From Pseudomonas taiwanensis (lineage in GTDB: Bacteria; Pseudomonadota; Gammaproteobacteria; Pseudomonadales; Pseudomonadaceae): a DNA stretch of 64,000 bases. The translations under genes and the position numbers were made by a program. Position 1 is the stretch's first letter; each line of letters begins with the position of its first letter. The DNA is taken from NCBI RefSeq assembly GCF_013393345.1, contig NZ_QJRF01000077.1, positions 159,129 through 223,128 on the forward strand, in the 5' to 3' direction. Under the pieces are notes generated by a model. It was not told where the DNA came from. It saw only the letters and a list, made by a program, of their open reading frames with translations, and searched no databases. Shown piece after piece: positions 42,462 to 49,659 of the stretch.

Positions 42462-43364
42462 ATGCCGAACATGGTTGCAGACAAAGTCGTGGTCATCACC
42501 GGGGCCGGTAGCGGCATTGGTCGAGAGTTCGCCCTGGCCTTCGCCGCCCAGGGCGCGCGCGTCGTGGTCAATGACCTGGGTCGTACCGAGGCTGGGGGCA
42601 GTGCCGCGGAAGCGGTAGTCGCGGAGATTCGCGCAGCAGGAGGCGAAGCCGCGGCCAGCGTCGACAGCGTCGCCGAATGGGATTCCGCCCAGCACATCGT
42701 GCAGACCGCGCTGGACAACTTCGGCCGGGTGGATTGCGTGATCAACAACGCCGGCATCGTCCGTGACCGCTTCTTCTTCAACATGAGCCTCGAAGAATGG
42801 CAAGCGGTGATCAACGTCCACCTCAACGGTTCCTTCTATGTCGCCCGCGCTGCGGCCCCGCACTTCAAGGCCCAGGCCAGCGGCGCTTACGTCCATATGA
42901 CCTCCACCAGCGGGCTGATTGGCAACCCCGGTCAGGCCAACTACTCGGCGGCCAAGCTGGGATTGGTGGGCCTGTCGAAGACCATCGCTCTCGACATGGC
43001 GCGCTACAACGTGCGCTCCAACTGCATTGCGCCCTTCGCCTGGACAGCCATGACCGCCTCGGTGCCCACCGACACGCCGGACGCCGCCGCACGCATGGAG
43101 AAGCTGAAGACCATGGAACCCCGCAAGATCGCCCCGCTGGCGGTGTACCTGGCCAGTGATGCGGGTGCCGGAGTATCCGGGCAGATCTTCGGCGTGCGTG
43201 CCAACGAGATCTACCTCTACTCCCAGTCGCGCGTGATCCGTTCGGTGCACCGCAGTGATGGCTGGACCCCGGAAAGCATCGCCGAGCACGCCATCCCCGC
43301 GATGAAGAATTCCTTCTACGAGAACATCCCCTCGCCCCAGCTCACCACCTGGGACCCGATCTGA
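42462..43364 (+). CDS. Short-chain dehydrogenase, MFE-2-type
   Basis: 300 residues: TGAGSGIGREFALAFAAQGARVVVNDLGRTEAG (MFE-2/FOX2-like extended N-terminus), NNAGIVRDRFFFNMSLEEWQ, Ser in MTSTSGLIG, YSAAK, and a 40-residue C-terminal extension with LYSQSRVIRSVHRSDGWTPESIAEH. It is a probable (3R)-hydroxyacyl-CoA dehydrogenase and a paralogue of the SDR at 37653. AGGAGG sits 4 nt before ATG. It leads the SDR-MaoC-ADH run, 72 bp from operator site 10. Confidence 0.9.
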   Translation: MPNMVADKVVVITGAGSGIGREFALAFAAQGARVVVNDLGRTEAGGSAAEAVVAEIRAAGGEAAASVDSVAEWDSAQHIVQTALDNFGRVDCVINNAGIVRDRFFFNMSLEEWQAVINVHLNGSFYVARAAAPHFKAQASGAYVHMTSTSGLIGNPGQANYSAAKLGLVGLSKTIALDMARYNVRSNCIAPFAWTAMTASVPTDTPDAAARMEKLKTMEPRKIAPLAVYLASDAGAGVSGQIFGVRANEIYLYSQSRVIRSVHRSDGWTPESIAEHAIPAMKNSFYENIPSPQLTTWDPI

Positions 43365-43395
43365 CAGCCCCTGACAGAACAACAAGGAACGCAGC

Positions 43396-43872
43396 ATGAG
43401 CGAGATCGAAACCATCGGAACCGGTTTTACCTGGGACGAACTGCCAGTTGGCCGCAAGTTCAAGACCTACGGGCGCACCATCACCGAGACGGACATCGTC
43501 AACTTCATTTCCGCCACCGGCATGTTGGAGGTGCTTTTCACCAACAAGGAGTTCCTCCGCGACGCTGGCTTCGACGGCCGCCTAGTACCCGGCGGCCAGG
43601 TGTTCTGCATGGCCGAAGGCCTGCTGTTCCAGACCGCGTTGCAGGGCGTGGGCGTGGCCTTCCTGAACATGGAGCTGGACATCAAGGGCCCCACCTTTGC
43701 AGGCGACACCATCCATGTAGAGGTGGAGGTAATCGAATCCCGTCCGAGTAAAGGCAAGCCAGGCATGGGTCTGGTGCGCACCCGCAACCAGGTGGTCAAG
43801 CAGGACGGCAGCGTGGTCATGGTCTACACCCCGCTGCGCCTGGTGAAAGGCCGCGAAAACCTGCACGCCTGA
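43396..43872 (+). CDS. Single MaoC-like hotdog protein, non-canonical active site
   Basis: 158 residues of the MaoC dehydratase fold: TWDELPVGRKFKTYGRTITETDIVNFISATG at the start, GRLVPGGQVFCMAEGLL, and DIKGPTFAGDTIHVEVEVIESRPSKGKPGMGLVRTRNQVVKQDG at the C-terminus. The usual D-x-N-P-x-H catalytic motif after TG is replaced by MLEVLFTNKEF, so Asp and His are missing. It starts 31 nt after the SDR. Either a structural partner of another MaoC protein, a thioesterase-like variant, or a hydratase with rearranged catalysis. Confidence 0.85.
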   Translation: MSEIETIGTGFTWDELPVGRKFKTYGRTITETDIVNFISATGMLEVLFTNKEFLRDAGFDGRLVPGGQVFCMAEGLLFQTALQGVGVAFLNMELDIKGPTFAGDTIHVEVEVIESRPSKGKPGMGLVRTRNQVVKQDGSVVMVYTPLRLVKGRENLHA

Positions 43873-43916
43873 ACTATTCCCAGTTGTAGTGCAGCCGCCC
43901 ATAGCCGGAGATGAAG

Positions 43917-44936
43917 ATGAAGCAAGTGCGTTTGTACGGTCCACAGGATCTGCGTATCGACGAGGTGCCGATGCCGCAGGCCGGCCCACGGGATGTGGTG
44001 GTGAAGGTCGCTGTGTTCGGTATTTGCGGCAGCGATATCGGCTTCGCCAGGAATGGCTATATCGGCCGTCCGGGTCCGCAACCAATGCCCCTCGGGCATG
44101 AGCTGGCAGGCACCGTACATCAGGTTGGCGAGGCCGTGCAGGGCGTTGCGGTCGGCCAGCGCGTGGTGGTCCATCCGATGAAGGGAAGTAATCGCATCGG
44201 TACCGGCGACCCTGACCATGGGGGTTTCGCCGAGTTCCTGCTGGTGCGCGACGCAGTGCCTGGAGAATCGATCTTCCCGATTCCCGACGCGCTGGCGTTT
44301 GAGCGCGCGGTACTGACCGAACCTGTCGCAGTCGGTGTCCACGGTCTGAATCTTTGCCAGGCCGGACCAGCCGACCGGGTGGTGCTGTTCGGTGCCGGCC
44401 CCATCGGCCTTGGCGTTGTTGCGGCCCTCAGGCACCGAGGAGTTGAACGAATCGCGGTCGTCGACATCATCGACGAGCGACTGGAGCGTGCCCGCCAGCT
44501 AGGCGCCGAGCGCTGCATAAATCCGACCCGGGAAGACCTGGCTACGGCACTGCAAACAACTTTTGGCACTGTTCCCGGCAAGCTTTCGGCGCAGCCGTTG
44601 GTGGATTGCTCCTTGTACATCGACTGCGCCGGCCAGAGTGCAATGCTCCAGCAGGCGGTCGCCATGGCCAAGGACATGGCGCGCATCCTGGTATTGGCCA
44701 CCCATAAGCAGCCGGTGGAGCTGGATATGGTCCAGGTCATGGTGAAGGAACTCGCCATACGTGGCTCCCTGTCCTACCCCGACGAATTCCCTGAGGTCCT
44801 TGCGATGCTGGGTGATGAGCGACTGACACTCGAAGGGATGCATAGCCATTCCTTCGAATTCGACCGTTTCGCCGAGGCCTTCGCCATGGCACAAGACCCT
44901 CACCAGTCCGCCAAGGTGCTGGTGCAAGTGAGCTGA
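43917..44936 (+). CDS. Zinc-type medium-chain alcohol dehydrogenase
   Basis: 339 residues of the MDR superfamily: catalytic zinc ligands in FGICGSDIGF and PLGHELAG, the Rossmann motif VVLFGAGPIGLGVVAAL, and FDRFAEAFAMAQDPHQSAKVLV at the C-terminus. The structural-zinc lobe with four cysteines is absent between GQRVVVHPMKG and GGFAEFL, so only the catalytic zinc is expected. ATG 43917 has GGAG 6 nt upstream; the ATG at 43911 touches the GGAG itself. NAD(P)-dependent oxidation of a secondary alcohol or polyol-like substrate is likely. Confidence 0.88.
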   Translation: MKQVRLYGPQDLRIDEVPMPQAGPRDVVVKVAVFGICGSDIGFARNGYIGRPGPQPMPLGHELAGTVHQVGEAVQGVAVGQRVVVHPMKGSNRIGTGDPDHGGFAEFLLVRDAVPGESIFPIPDALAFERAVLTEPVAVGVHGLNLCQAGPADRVVLFGAGPIGLGVVAALRHRGVERIAVVDIIDERLERARQLGAERCINPTREDLATALQTTFGTVPGKLSAQPLVDCSLYIDCAGQSAMLQQAVAMAKDMARILVLATHKQPVELDMVQVMVKELAIRGSLSYPDEFPEVLAMLGDERLTLEGMHSHSFEFDRFAEAFAMAQDPHQSAKVLVQVS

Positions 44937-44949
44937 AGGTATAGACCAT

Positions 44950-44974
44950 CCTCGATCCGCATGACCGATCGAGG
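44950..44974. terminator. Hairpin after the ADH gene
   Basis: Perfect 8-bp arms CCTCGATC and GATCGAGG with a 9-nt loop, 13 bp past the ADH stop. No T-run. It probably separates the SDR-MaoC-ADH unit from the rubredoxin operon. Confidence 0.4.
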
Positions 44975-45002
44975 ACTACCTCCAATAACCAACGAACAAC
45001 GC

Positions 45003-45014
45003 GCCGTTAACGGC
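45003..45014. promoter_or_regulatory. Perfect 12-bp palindrome before rubredoxin
   Basis: GCCGTTAACGGC, an uninterrupted palindrome 22 bp before the rubredoxin ATG. It could be the operator of the TetR regulator encoded at the end of this operon (46501). It differs from the 23-bp recurrent site. Confidence 0.35.
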
Positions 45015-45036
45015 ACAACCTGAGCCTGGAGTGGAT

Positions 45037-45204
45037 ATGAAGAAGTGGCAATGCTTTTTCTGCAGTTTCATTTATGACGAATCCCTTGGTCTGCCTGACG
45101 AAGGCATTGCGCCGGGCACACCCTGGGAAGACGTGCCGGATGACTGGATCTGCCCGGAGTGCGGCGCCACCAAAGAAGACTTCGCCATGCTCGAAATCGC
45201 CTGA
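45037..45204 (+). CDS. Rubredoxin
   Basis: A 55-residue small iron-sulfur protein encoded by a short frame (ATG 45037, TGA 45202-45204). The two iron-binding knuckles are CFFC near residue 6 and CPEC near residue 39, with the intervening YDESLGLPDEGIAPGTPWEDVPDDWICP typical of alkane-hydroxylase-type rubredoxins (AlkG/RubA). The first knuckle has Ser where Gly is usual (CFFCSF). It shuttles electrons from the reductase encoded next (28-nt gap) to a non-heme oxygenase or P450, but no such oxygenase is present in this window. Confidence 0.93.
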   Translation: MKKWQCFFCSFIYDESLGLPDEGIAPGTPWEDVPDDWICPECGATKEDFAMLEIA

Positions 45205-45232
45205 CTGCGTCTGACGCTCCTGGAGAATCGCC

Positions 45233-46492
45233 ATGACAGTCCCAACCCAAGCATGCGCAGTGATAGTCGGCGGCGGCCACGCCGGCAGCGAGGCGGCCGT
45301 CTCGTTGCGGCAGAACGGCTTCGACGGACGCATCCTGATCATCAGTGATGAGCCTGGCCTTCCCTATCAGCGTCCACCGCTGTCCAAGGCCTTCCTTGCA
45401 GGCACCCTCGGTGCCGAGGCGCTGCCGATCCGCCCAGCGGCCACCTACGAGAAGTCCGGCATCGAAATCCTCAACGGCACTTCCGTCAGCGGCGTGGACC
45501 TGGAAGGTCACTCGGTGCAGCTTGCCGACGGCAGCAGCCTTACCTGGACCCACTTGGTCCTGGCTACTGGCAGTCGGGCGAGAAGGCTCCAGGTCGCAGG
45601 GCTCGGCGAACGCCAACCGGATAACCTGCACTATCTGCGCAGCCAGGCAGATGCCGAACGCTTGCGAGACCAGTTGGTAGAAGGCCAGCGCCTGGTGATT
45701 GTCGGCGGTGGTTATATCGGTCTGGAAGTCGCGGCGGCAGCTCAGAAAGCCGGGTTGAAGGTCACTGTGCTGGAAGCCCAGCCACGAGTTCTGGCACGTG
45801 TCACAGCTCCTGAAGTATCGAGCTTCTACGAGCAGGTGCACCGCGCTGCTGGTGTCGAACTGTGCTTGAACGCCCAACTGGAGCAGGTCTGCCTGGATGT
45901 CACGGGGCAGACGGTAGAAGCACTGGTCACTACCGATGGCACGCGCATTCCGGTTGATCTCATGCTGGTGGGTGTGGGCGCCATCGCCAATACCGAGCTG
46001 GCCGAGCAGGCTGGCCTGGCGGTGGAGAATGGCATTCTGGTGGACGAGTTCTCCCGCACCAGCACCGCCGACGTCTACGCGATCGGCGATTGCAGCAATT
46101 ACCCCAGCGCGCTCTACGGCTGCCGTATGCGCCTGGAGTCCATACCCAACGCCATCGAGCAGGCGCGGGCAGCGGCTTCGTCCATTACCGGCAAACAGGC
46201 ACCCTACAGCTCGCTCCCCTGGTTCTGGTCGGACCAGTACGACCTCAAGCTGCAAATTGCAGGTATCAATCAAGGCTATGACGAGGTGGTACTACGCGGC
46301 TCCAAGGCACTGCGCTCTTTCGCCGCCTTCTACCTGAGCAAGGGGCGACTGATCGCCGCCGATTGCATCAATCGTCAGCAAGAGTTCATGGCCATCAAGA
46401 AGCTGGTTCAGGCAGGCTTTTCTGGTGACGTCGAACTGTTGGTCGACGAGTCGGTCAGTCTCAAAGACCTGGCCGCGAGCCTTCCGGCCTGA
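45233..46492 (+). CDS. Rubredoxin/ferredoxin reductase (FAD, NAD(P)H)
   Basis: 419 residues of the putidaredoxin/rhodocoxin reductase family: FAD motif AVIVGGGHAGSEAAVSL at the N-terminus, the PYQRPPLSKAFLAG segment, NAD(P) motif VIVGGGYIGLEVAAAA, VYAIGDCSNYP, and the C-terminal FSGDVELLVDESVSLKDLAASL. It reduces rubredoxin with NAD(P)H. GGAG lies 7 nt before ATG. Cotranscribed with rubredoxin upstream and a TetR gene 8 nt downstream. Confidence 0.92.
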   Translation: MTVPTQACAVIVGGGHAGSEAAVSLRQNGFDGRILIISDEPGLPYQRPPLSKAFLAGTLGAEALPIRPAATYEKSGIEILNGTSVSGVDLEGHSVQLADGSSLTWTHLVLATGSRARRLQVAGLGERQPDNLHYLRSQADAERLRDQLVEGQRLVIVGGGYIGLEVAAAAQKAGLKVTVLEAQPRVLARVTAPEVSSFYEQVHRAAGVELCLNAQLEQVCLDVTGQTVEALVTTDGTRIPVDLMLVGVGAIANTELAEQAGLAVENGILVDEFSRTSTADVYAIGDCSNYPSALYGCRMRLESIPNAIEQARAAASSITGKQAPYSSLPWFWSDQYDLKLQIAGINQGYDEVVLRGSKALRSFAAFYLSKGRLIAADCINRQQEFMAIKKLVQAGFSGDVELLVDESVSLKDLAASLPA

Positions 46493-46500
46493 TACCCGCC

Positions 46501-47100
46501 ATGTCCCGGATCGAGGAAATCCGCAGCAACGCCATCGAGCTGATCGCCCTGCATGGCTTTGGCGCAGTATCCCTGCGCCAACTGGCCAGGAGCTGCGGCC
46601 TGCAGGCCGGTTCGCTCTATGCCTACTATCGAAGCAAGGATGATTTGCTGCAGGACCTCATCGCCAGCTACCTGGAAGACCTGCAGCAGTCCTGGCAAGA
46701 ATCGTCAGGAAATCGTGGAGACCCGGTACGCGCGCTCGCGGACTTCATCGCACACCACCTGGAGTTCCAGAGCGCGCGCCGAGCCGAAAGCCTGATTGCC
46801 AGCATGGACCTGCGCAATCTGCCAGAGCACGGCAGGCATCAGGTGATCGCCATGAAGACATGCTATGAGCGGGAGCTGAAGGACATTCTCGATCGCGGTG
46901 AGCATCTGGGCCTGTTCAGCCAAGACACCATGACCAGCACCGCCATTCTCTCCATGCTCACCGGCCTCTGCTTGTGGCAGGAGGCCGGGGAGGATGACCC
47001 CAGACAATTGGTCCGGGTCTGCCAGCGGATTGCACTGCAGATTGCCGGAGCGAACCTGTACCCCGGCGCCTACAACATTCAGTCGCCGGCTTTCTCGTAA
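46501..47100 (+). CDS. TetR-family regulator of the rubredoxin operon
   Basis: 199 residues: helix-turn-helix RIEEIRSNAIELIALHGFGAVSLRQLARSCGLQAGSLYAYYRSKDDLLQDLIASYLEDL, then a TetR_C helical ligand domain. It is the third gene of the rubredoxin operon (8 nt after the reductase), so it probably controls its own unit, perhaps through the palindrome at 45003. Its 3' end overlaps the convergent Cache-protein gene by 22 nt. An alternative candidate for the 23-bp regulon, but less well placed than the TetR at 41387. Confidence 0.87.
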   Translation: MSRIEEIRSNAIELIALHGFGAVSLRQLARSCGLQAGSLYAYYRSKDDLLQDLIASYLEDLQQSWQESSGNRGDPVRALADFIAHHLEFQSARRAESLIASMDLRNLPEHGRHQVIAMKTCYERELKDILDRGEHLGLFSQDTMTSTAILSMLTGLCLWQEAGEDDPRQLVRVCQRIALQIAGANLYPGAYNIQSPAFS

Positions 47101-47942
47101 TAGCCGACAGATACCAGGTAGTCGCCGACCTTGCGGTAATAGGTGTGCTTACGCTCCACCTTGCGGCTCAGCGGGTTTTCCCAGAGATAGTCGTATTCGC
47201 CTGCACTGCTTTTTTTCGCTGCCGCGAGCATAGGTTCGCCGACCGGTTTGCCCTGCGGGTCTTTGACCCGGCGGAAGTCAGTGCCTACCAGACGTTGGTT
47301 GTAGCCGTGGGCTACGTAGCGAGATGTGTTCATATCGACAACGAAGACGTAGAGATCATCCTGGAGGAAAGCCAGATTCTCGCTGTTGATCGCCGCAAAG
47401 GTCTGTTGTGGCCCGGACGATACGGCTGCCGCTGCCTTTTCCAGGAGATCCCGTGCATGAGCCGGGGATGCCTTGGAAATGAAATAGCCAGCACCCAGCA
47501 ATACATCGTCAACACGCTGGAACAGCACGCGCTTGCGCTCGACGCGCCCAGTCTGCCAATTGTTCCAATGGTACTCCGCCTCCTGGATGCCCTGCCCCTC
47601 CTTGACCTTCAAGGCCTCGTCGAAGGGCTTCTTGAGGTCAGGCGGCAGTTGCTCAAGCAGGTTGCTGCCGATCAAACTGGCGGAAGGCCCACCACTGGCC
47701 AGCATTACGCCATTGATGTCCAGCACATAGACATAGTGGTTGCCACGCACGAAAGGCCCCTGCCGACTGAATACCGGCAAGGCCTGCGCCTTGTGCTCGC
47801 GGTAGTAGGCCACGGCGCTTTCCAGCAACGCCCGCGCCTCCTGCTCTTCTGCCTCATAACCACCGGGCGCAGCACTTGCGCCTCCAGCGAGCACAATGCC
47901 TACCAACATCCCCACCCAGCCCATAATCCTGCCGAATCCCAT
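47079..47942 (-). CDS. Secreted double-Cache-domain protein
   Basis: 287 residues: a signal peptide (MGFGRIMGWVGMLVGIVLAGGASAA, cleavage near residue 25) and two tandem Cache domains. The first has GNHYVYVLDINGVMLASG...IGSNLLEQLPPDLKKPFDEALKVKEGQGIQEAEYHW; the second has DDLYVFVVDMNTSRYVAHGYNQRLVGTDFRRVKDPQGKPVGEPML. Both halves end with an ERK-x-Y/F-x-R-V segment. There is no output domain, so it is a free periplasmic ligand-binding protein. ATG 47942 fits the signal peptide. It is divergent from an amidohydrolase, with operator site 11 between them. It could deliver a ligand to a transporter or chemoreceptor. Confidence 0.85.
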   Translation of the reverse strand: MGFGRIMGWVGMLVGIVLAGGASAAPGGYEAEEQEARALLESAVAYYREHKAQALPVFSRQGPFVRGNHYVYVLDINGVMLASGGPSASLIGSNLLEQLPPDLKKPFDEALKVKEGQGIQEAEYHWNNWQTGRVERKRVLFQRVDDVLLGAGYFISKASPAHARDLLEKAAAAVSSGPQQTFAAINSENLAFLQDDLYVFVVDMNTSRYVAHGYNQRLVGTDFRRVKDPQGKPVGEPMLAAAKKSSAGEYDYLWENPLSRKVERKHTYYRKVGDYLVSVGYYEKAGD

Positions 47943-48278
47943 AGTTGTCCCACCCCTGCCAAATTGTTTGCAGCTGACAAAAAATGACATTGTATTACTT
48001 AGCCAGCAAAGGCTCCAGCCACCCGTCGCGTACATCAACGACGGAAGGACTATCAGGCCTGTAGTCTATTGACAGGAAATCACTTCAGCTGGAAGGTTTT
48101 GAGTCAATCGGCAAGGGCATCAAGCAGTCATGCGAAAATAACAATAACTGACTATTTGTCTGTTTTGCTATTGATGAACGCCCCAACTCGGGGTAACGTT
48201 CGACATCGCATACAACAACAAACCTGAAGCAGTCCGAACCTGCCTGGTGAGGGGCCGCTTGAGCGATGGAGATAACAC
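47943..48278. promoter_or_regulatory. 336-bp divergent regulatory region, Cache protein / amidohydrolase
   Basis: No gene is supported. It holds operator site 11 (48144-48166) and AT-rich promoter-like sequence near 47975-48000 and 48130-48175. A weak TGAC half-site near 47979-47987 is not counted as an operator. Confidence 0.55.
48144..48166. promoter_or_regulatory. Recurrent 23-bp operator, site 11
   Basis: Left half ATAACTGAC (perfect), spacer TATTT, right half GTCTGTTTT. It lies 112 bp before the amidohydrolase start and 201 bp from the Cache-protein start. Confidence 0.6.
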
Positions 48279-49613
48279 ATGAAACTCGATGATCTCGTTC
48301 TAGTCAGCGTCGACGACCACATTGTCGAGCCGCCCACCATGTTCGAGCAGCACCTCACCACTGCCCAGAAGGCTTTCGCCCCCAAGGTACTGAAAGACAA
48401 GAACGGCGCCGACTATTGGCTGTTCGAAGGCCGTCGTGCAGGCAACATCGGCCTCAATGCCGTGGTCGGCCGCCTGCGCGAGGAGTATGGCTGCGAGCCG
48501 ATCTCCTTCGACCAGATGCGTAAAGGCGCCTGGGACATCCATGCGCGCATCGACGACATGAACGCCAACGGTCTGCTGGCCTCGCTGAACTTCCCCAGCG
48601 TGGTGACCTTCGACGGCAGCCTGTTCCATCAGTTCGAAAACAAGCAGAACGCCCTCGCCCTGCTGCAGGCCTACAACGACTGGCACATCGACGAGTGGTG
48701 CGGCAGCTATCCGGGCCGCAACATCCCCAACGCCATCATTCCCTACTGGGACCTCAACGCCTCGGTGGCCGAGATCAAGCGCGTCGTTGCTAAGGGCTGC
48801 CACGCCATCTCCTTCTCCGACAACCCTTCGCTGAAGGGCCAGCCGAGCATCCATGACGCCCACTGGGAACCGCTGTGGAAGGTCTGTGCCGAAAACAAGG
48901 TGGTAATCAACATTCATATCGGCTCTGGTGCCCAGGCTCCCCATGCCTCGATGAATTCGCCCATCGACTCCTGGATCATCACCATGCCGATCTCCATCGT
49001 GAACTCGGCTGCCGACTGGCTGCACCTGAAAGCGCTGCAGCGTTACCCGGACCTGAAGATCTCCCTGTCCGAGGGCGGCATCGGCTGGATCCCCTACTTC
49101 CTCGAGCGCGCGGACTTCGTCCATGAGCACCACAAGGCCTGGACCTACGCCGACTTCGGCGGCAAGATGCCGAGCGAAGTGTTCCGCGAACACTTCCAGA
49201 CCTGCTTCATCGACGACCGCTTCGGCCTGAAGAACCTCGAGGACATCGGCGTAGACAACGTCGCCTACGAATGCGACTACCCGCACTCGGATACCGTCTG
49301 GCCGGAATCCGCTGACATGCTGTTCGACTCCCTCAAGCATCTGCCGGACGCCAGCATCGACAAGATCACGCACGGCAACGCCCTGCGTCTCTATAACTTC
49401 GATGCGTTCGGCAAGATGGGCGGCCGCGACAAGTGCACCGTAAGTGCCCTGCGCGCCCTGGCGAAAGACGTGGATACCACGCCGAAGTCCTACGGTGGCC
49501 CGGCCCCCCTCAAGGAAGGCGAAGTGCGTCGTCGCGTGACCTCCGGCGACATCATCAAGATGTTCACCGCCGTGGCGAAGGAAGACGGCAAGATCATGGC
49601 CGAAGAAGCCTGA
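48279..49613 (+). CDS. Amidohydrolase_2 / ACMSD-like metal hydrolase, subfamily B (copy 2)
   Basis: 444 residues, colinear with the protein at 26536: VSVDDHIVEPPTMFEQHL, SLNFPSVVTFDGS, AYNDWHIDEWCGSYPGRNIPNAI, VINIHIGSGAQAPHASM, SLSEGGIGWIPYFLERADFVHEHHKAWTYADFGGKMPS and ECDYPHSDTVWPES. It is slightly longer at the C-terminus (VRRRVTSGDIIKMF). GGAG lies 7 nt before ATG. Monocistronic, with a strong terminator that is now split by an insertion sequence. The second B-type enzyme in the regulon; the substrate is unknown, and a ring-fission or decarboxylation step is one possibility. Confidence 0.87.
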   Translation: MKLDDLVLVSVDDHIVEPPTMFEQHLTTAQKAFAPKVLKDKNGADYWLFEGRRAGNIGLNAVVGRLREEYGCEPISFDQMRKGAWDIHARIDDMNANGLLASLNFPSVVTFDGSLFHQFENKQNALALLQAYNDWHIDEWCGSYPGRNIPNAIIPYWDLNASVAEIKRVVAKGCHAISFSDNPSLKGQPSIHDAHWEPLWKVCAENKVVINIHIGSGAQAPHASMNSPIDSWIITMPISIVNSAADWLHLKALQRYPDLKISLSEGGIGWIPYFLERADFVHEHHKAWTYADFGGKMPSEVFREHFQTCFIDDRFGLKNLEDIGVDNVAYECDYPHSDTVWPESADMLFDSLKHLPDASIDKITHGNALRLYNFDAFGKMGGRDKCTVSALRALAKDVDTTPKSYGGPAPLKEGEVRRRVTSGDIIKMFTAVAKEDGKIMAEEA

Positions 49614-49628
49614 TCGCCTGCACGAACG

Positions 49629-49659
49629 AAAACGCCCCGCTAAGCGGGGCGTTTTCTTT
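49629..49659 (+). terminator. Rho-independent terminator, IS target
   Basis: Arms AAAACGCCCCGC and GCGGGGCGTTTT (12 bp) with loop TAA, followed by CTTT. The IS1595-type element is inserted right after this tract; its 8-bp target repeat TTTTCTTT is the T-tail of the terminator itself. Confidence 0.9.
49652..49659. repeat. IS target-site duplication, left
   Basis: TTTTCTTT, identical to 50685-50692 on the other side of the element. Confidence 0.9.

Noticed and set aside
30628-44936. Naming the cluster as a steroid or bile-acid degradation locus
   Set aside because: The paired ACADs, MaoC pair, DUF35 and SCPx thiolase are suggestive, but no KstD, Ksh, HsaC or similar ring-degradation enzyme is present, so the substrate cannot be assigned.
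47979-48001. Possible operator before the Cache-protein gene (AAAAATGAC left half)
   Set aside because: The right half does not match and the left half is a common AT-rich string; site 11 in the same gap is sufficient.
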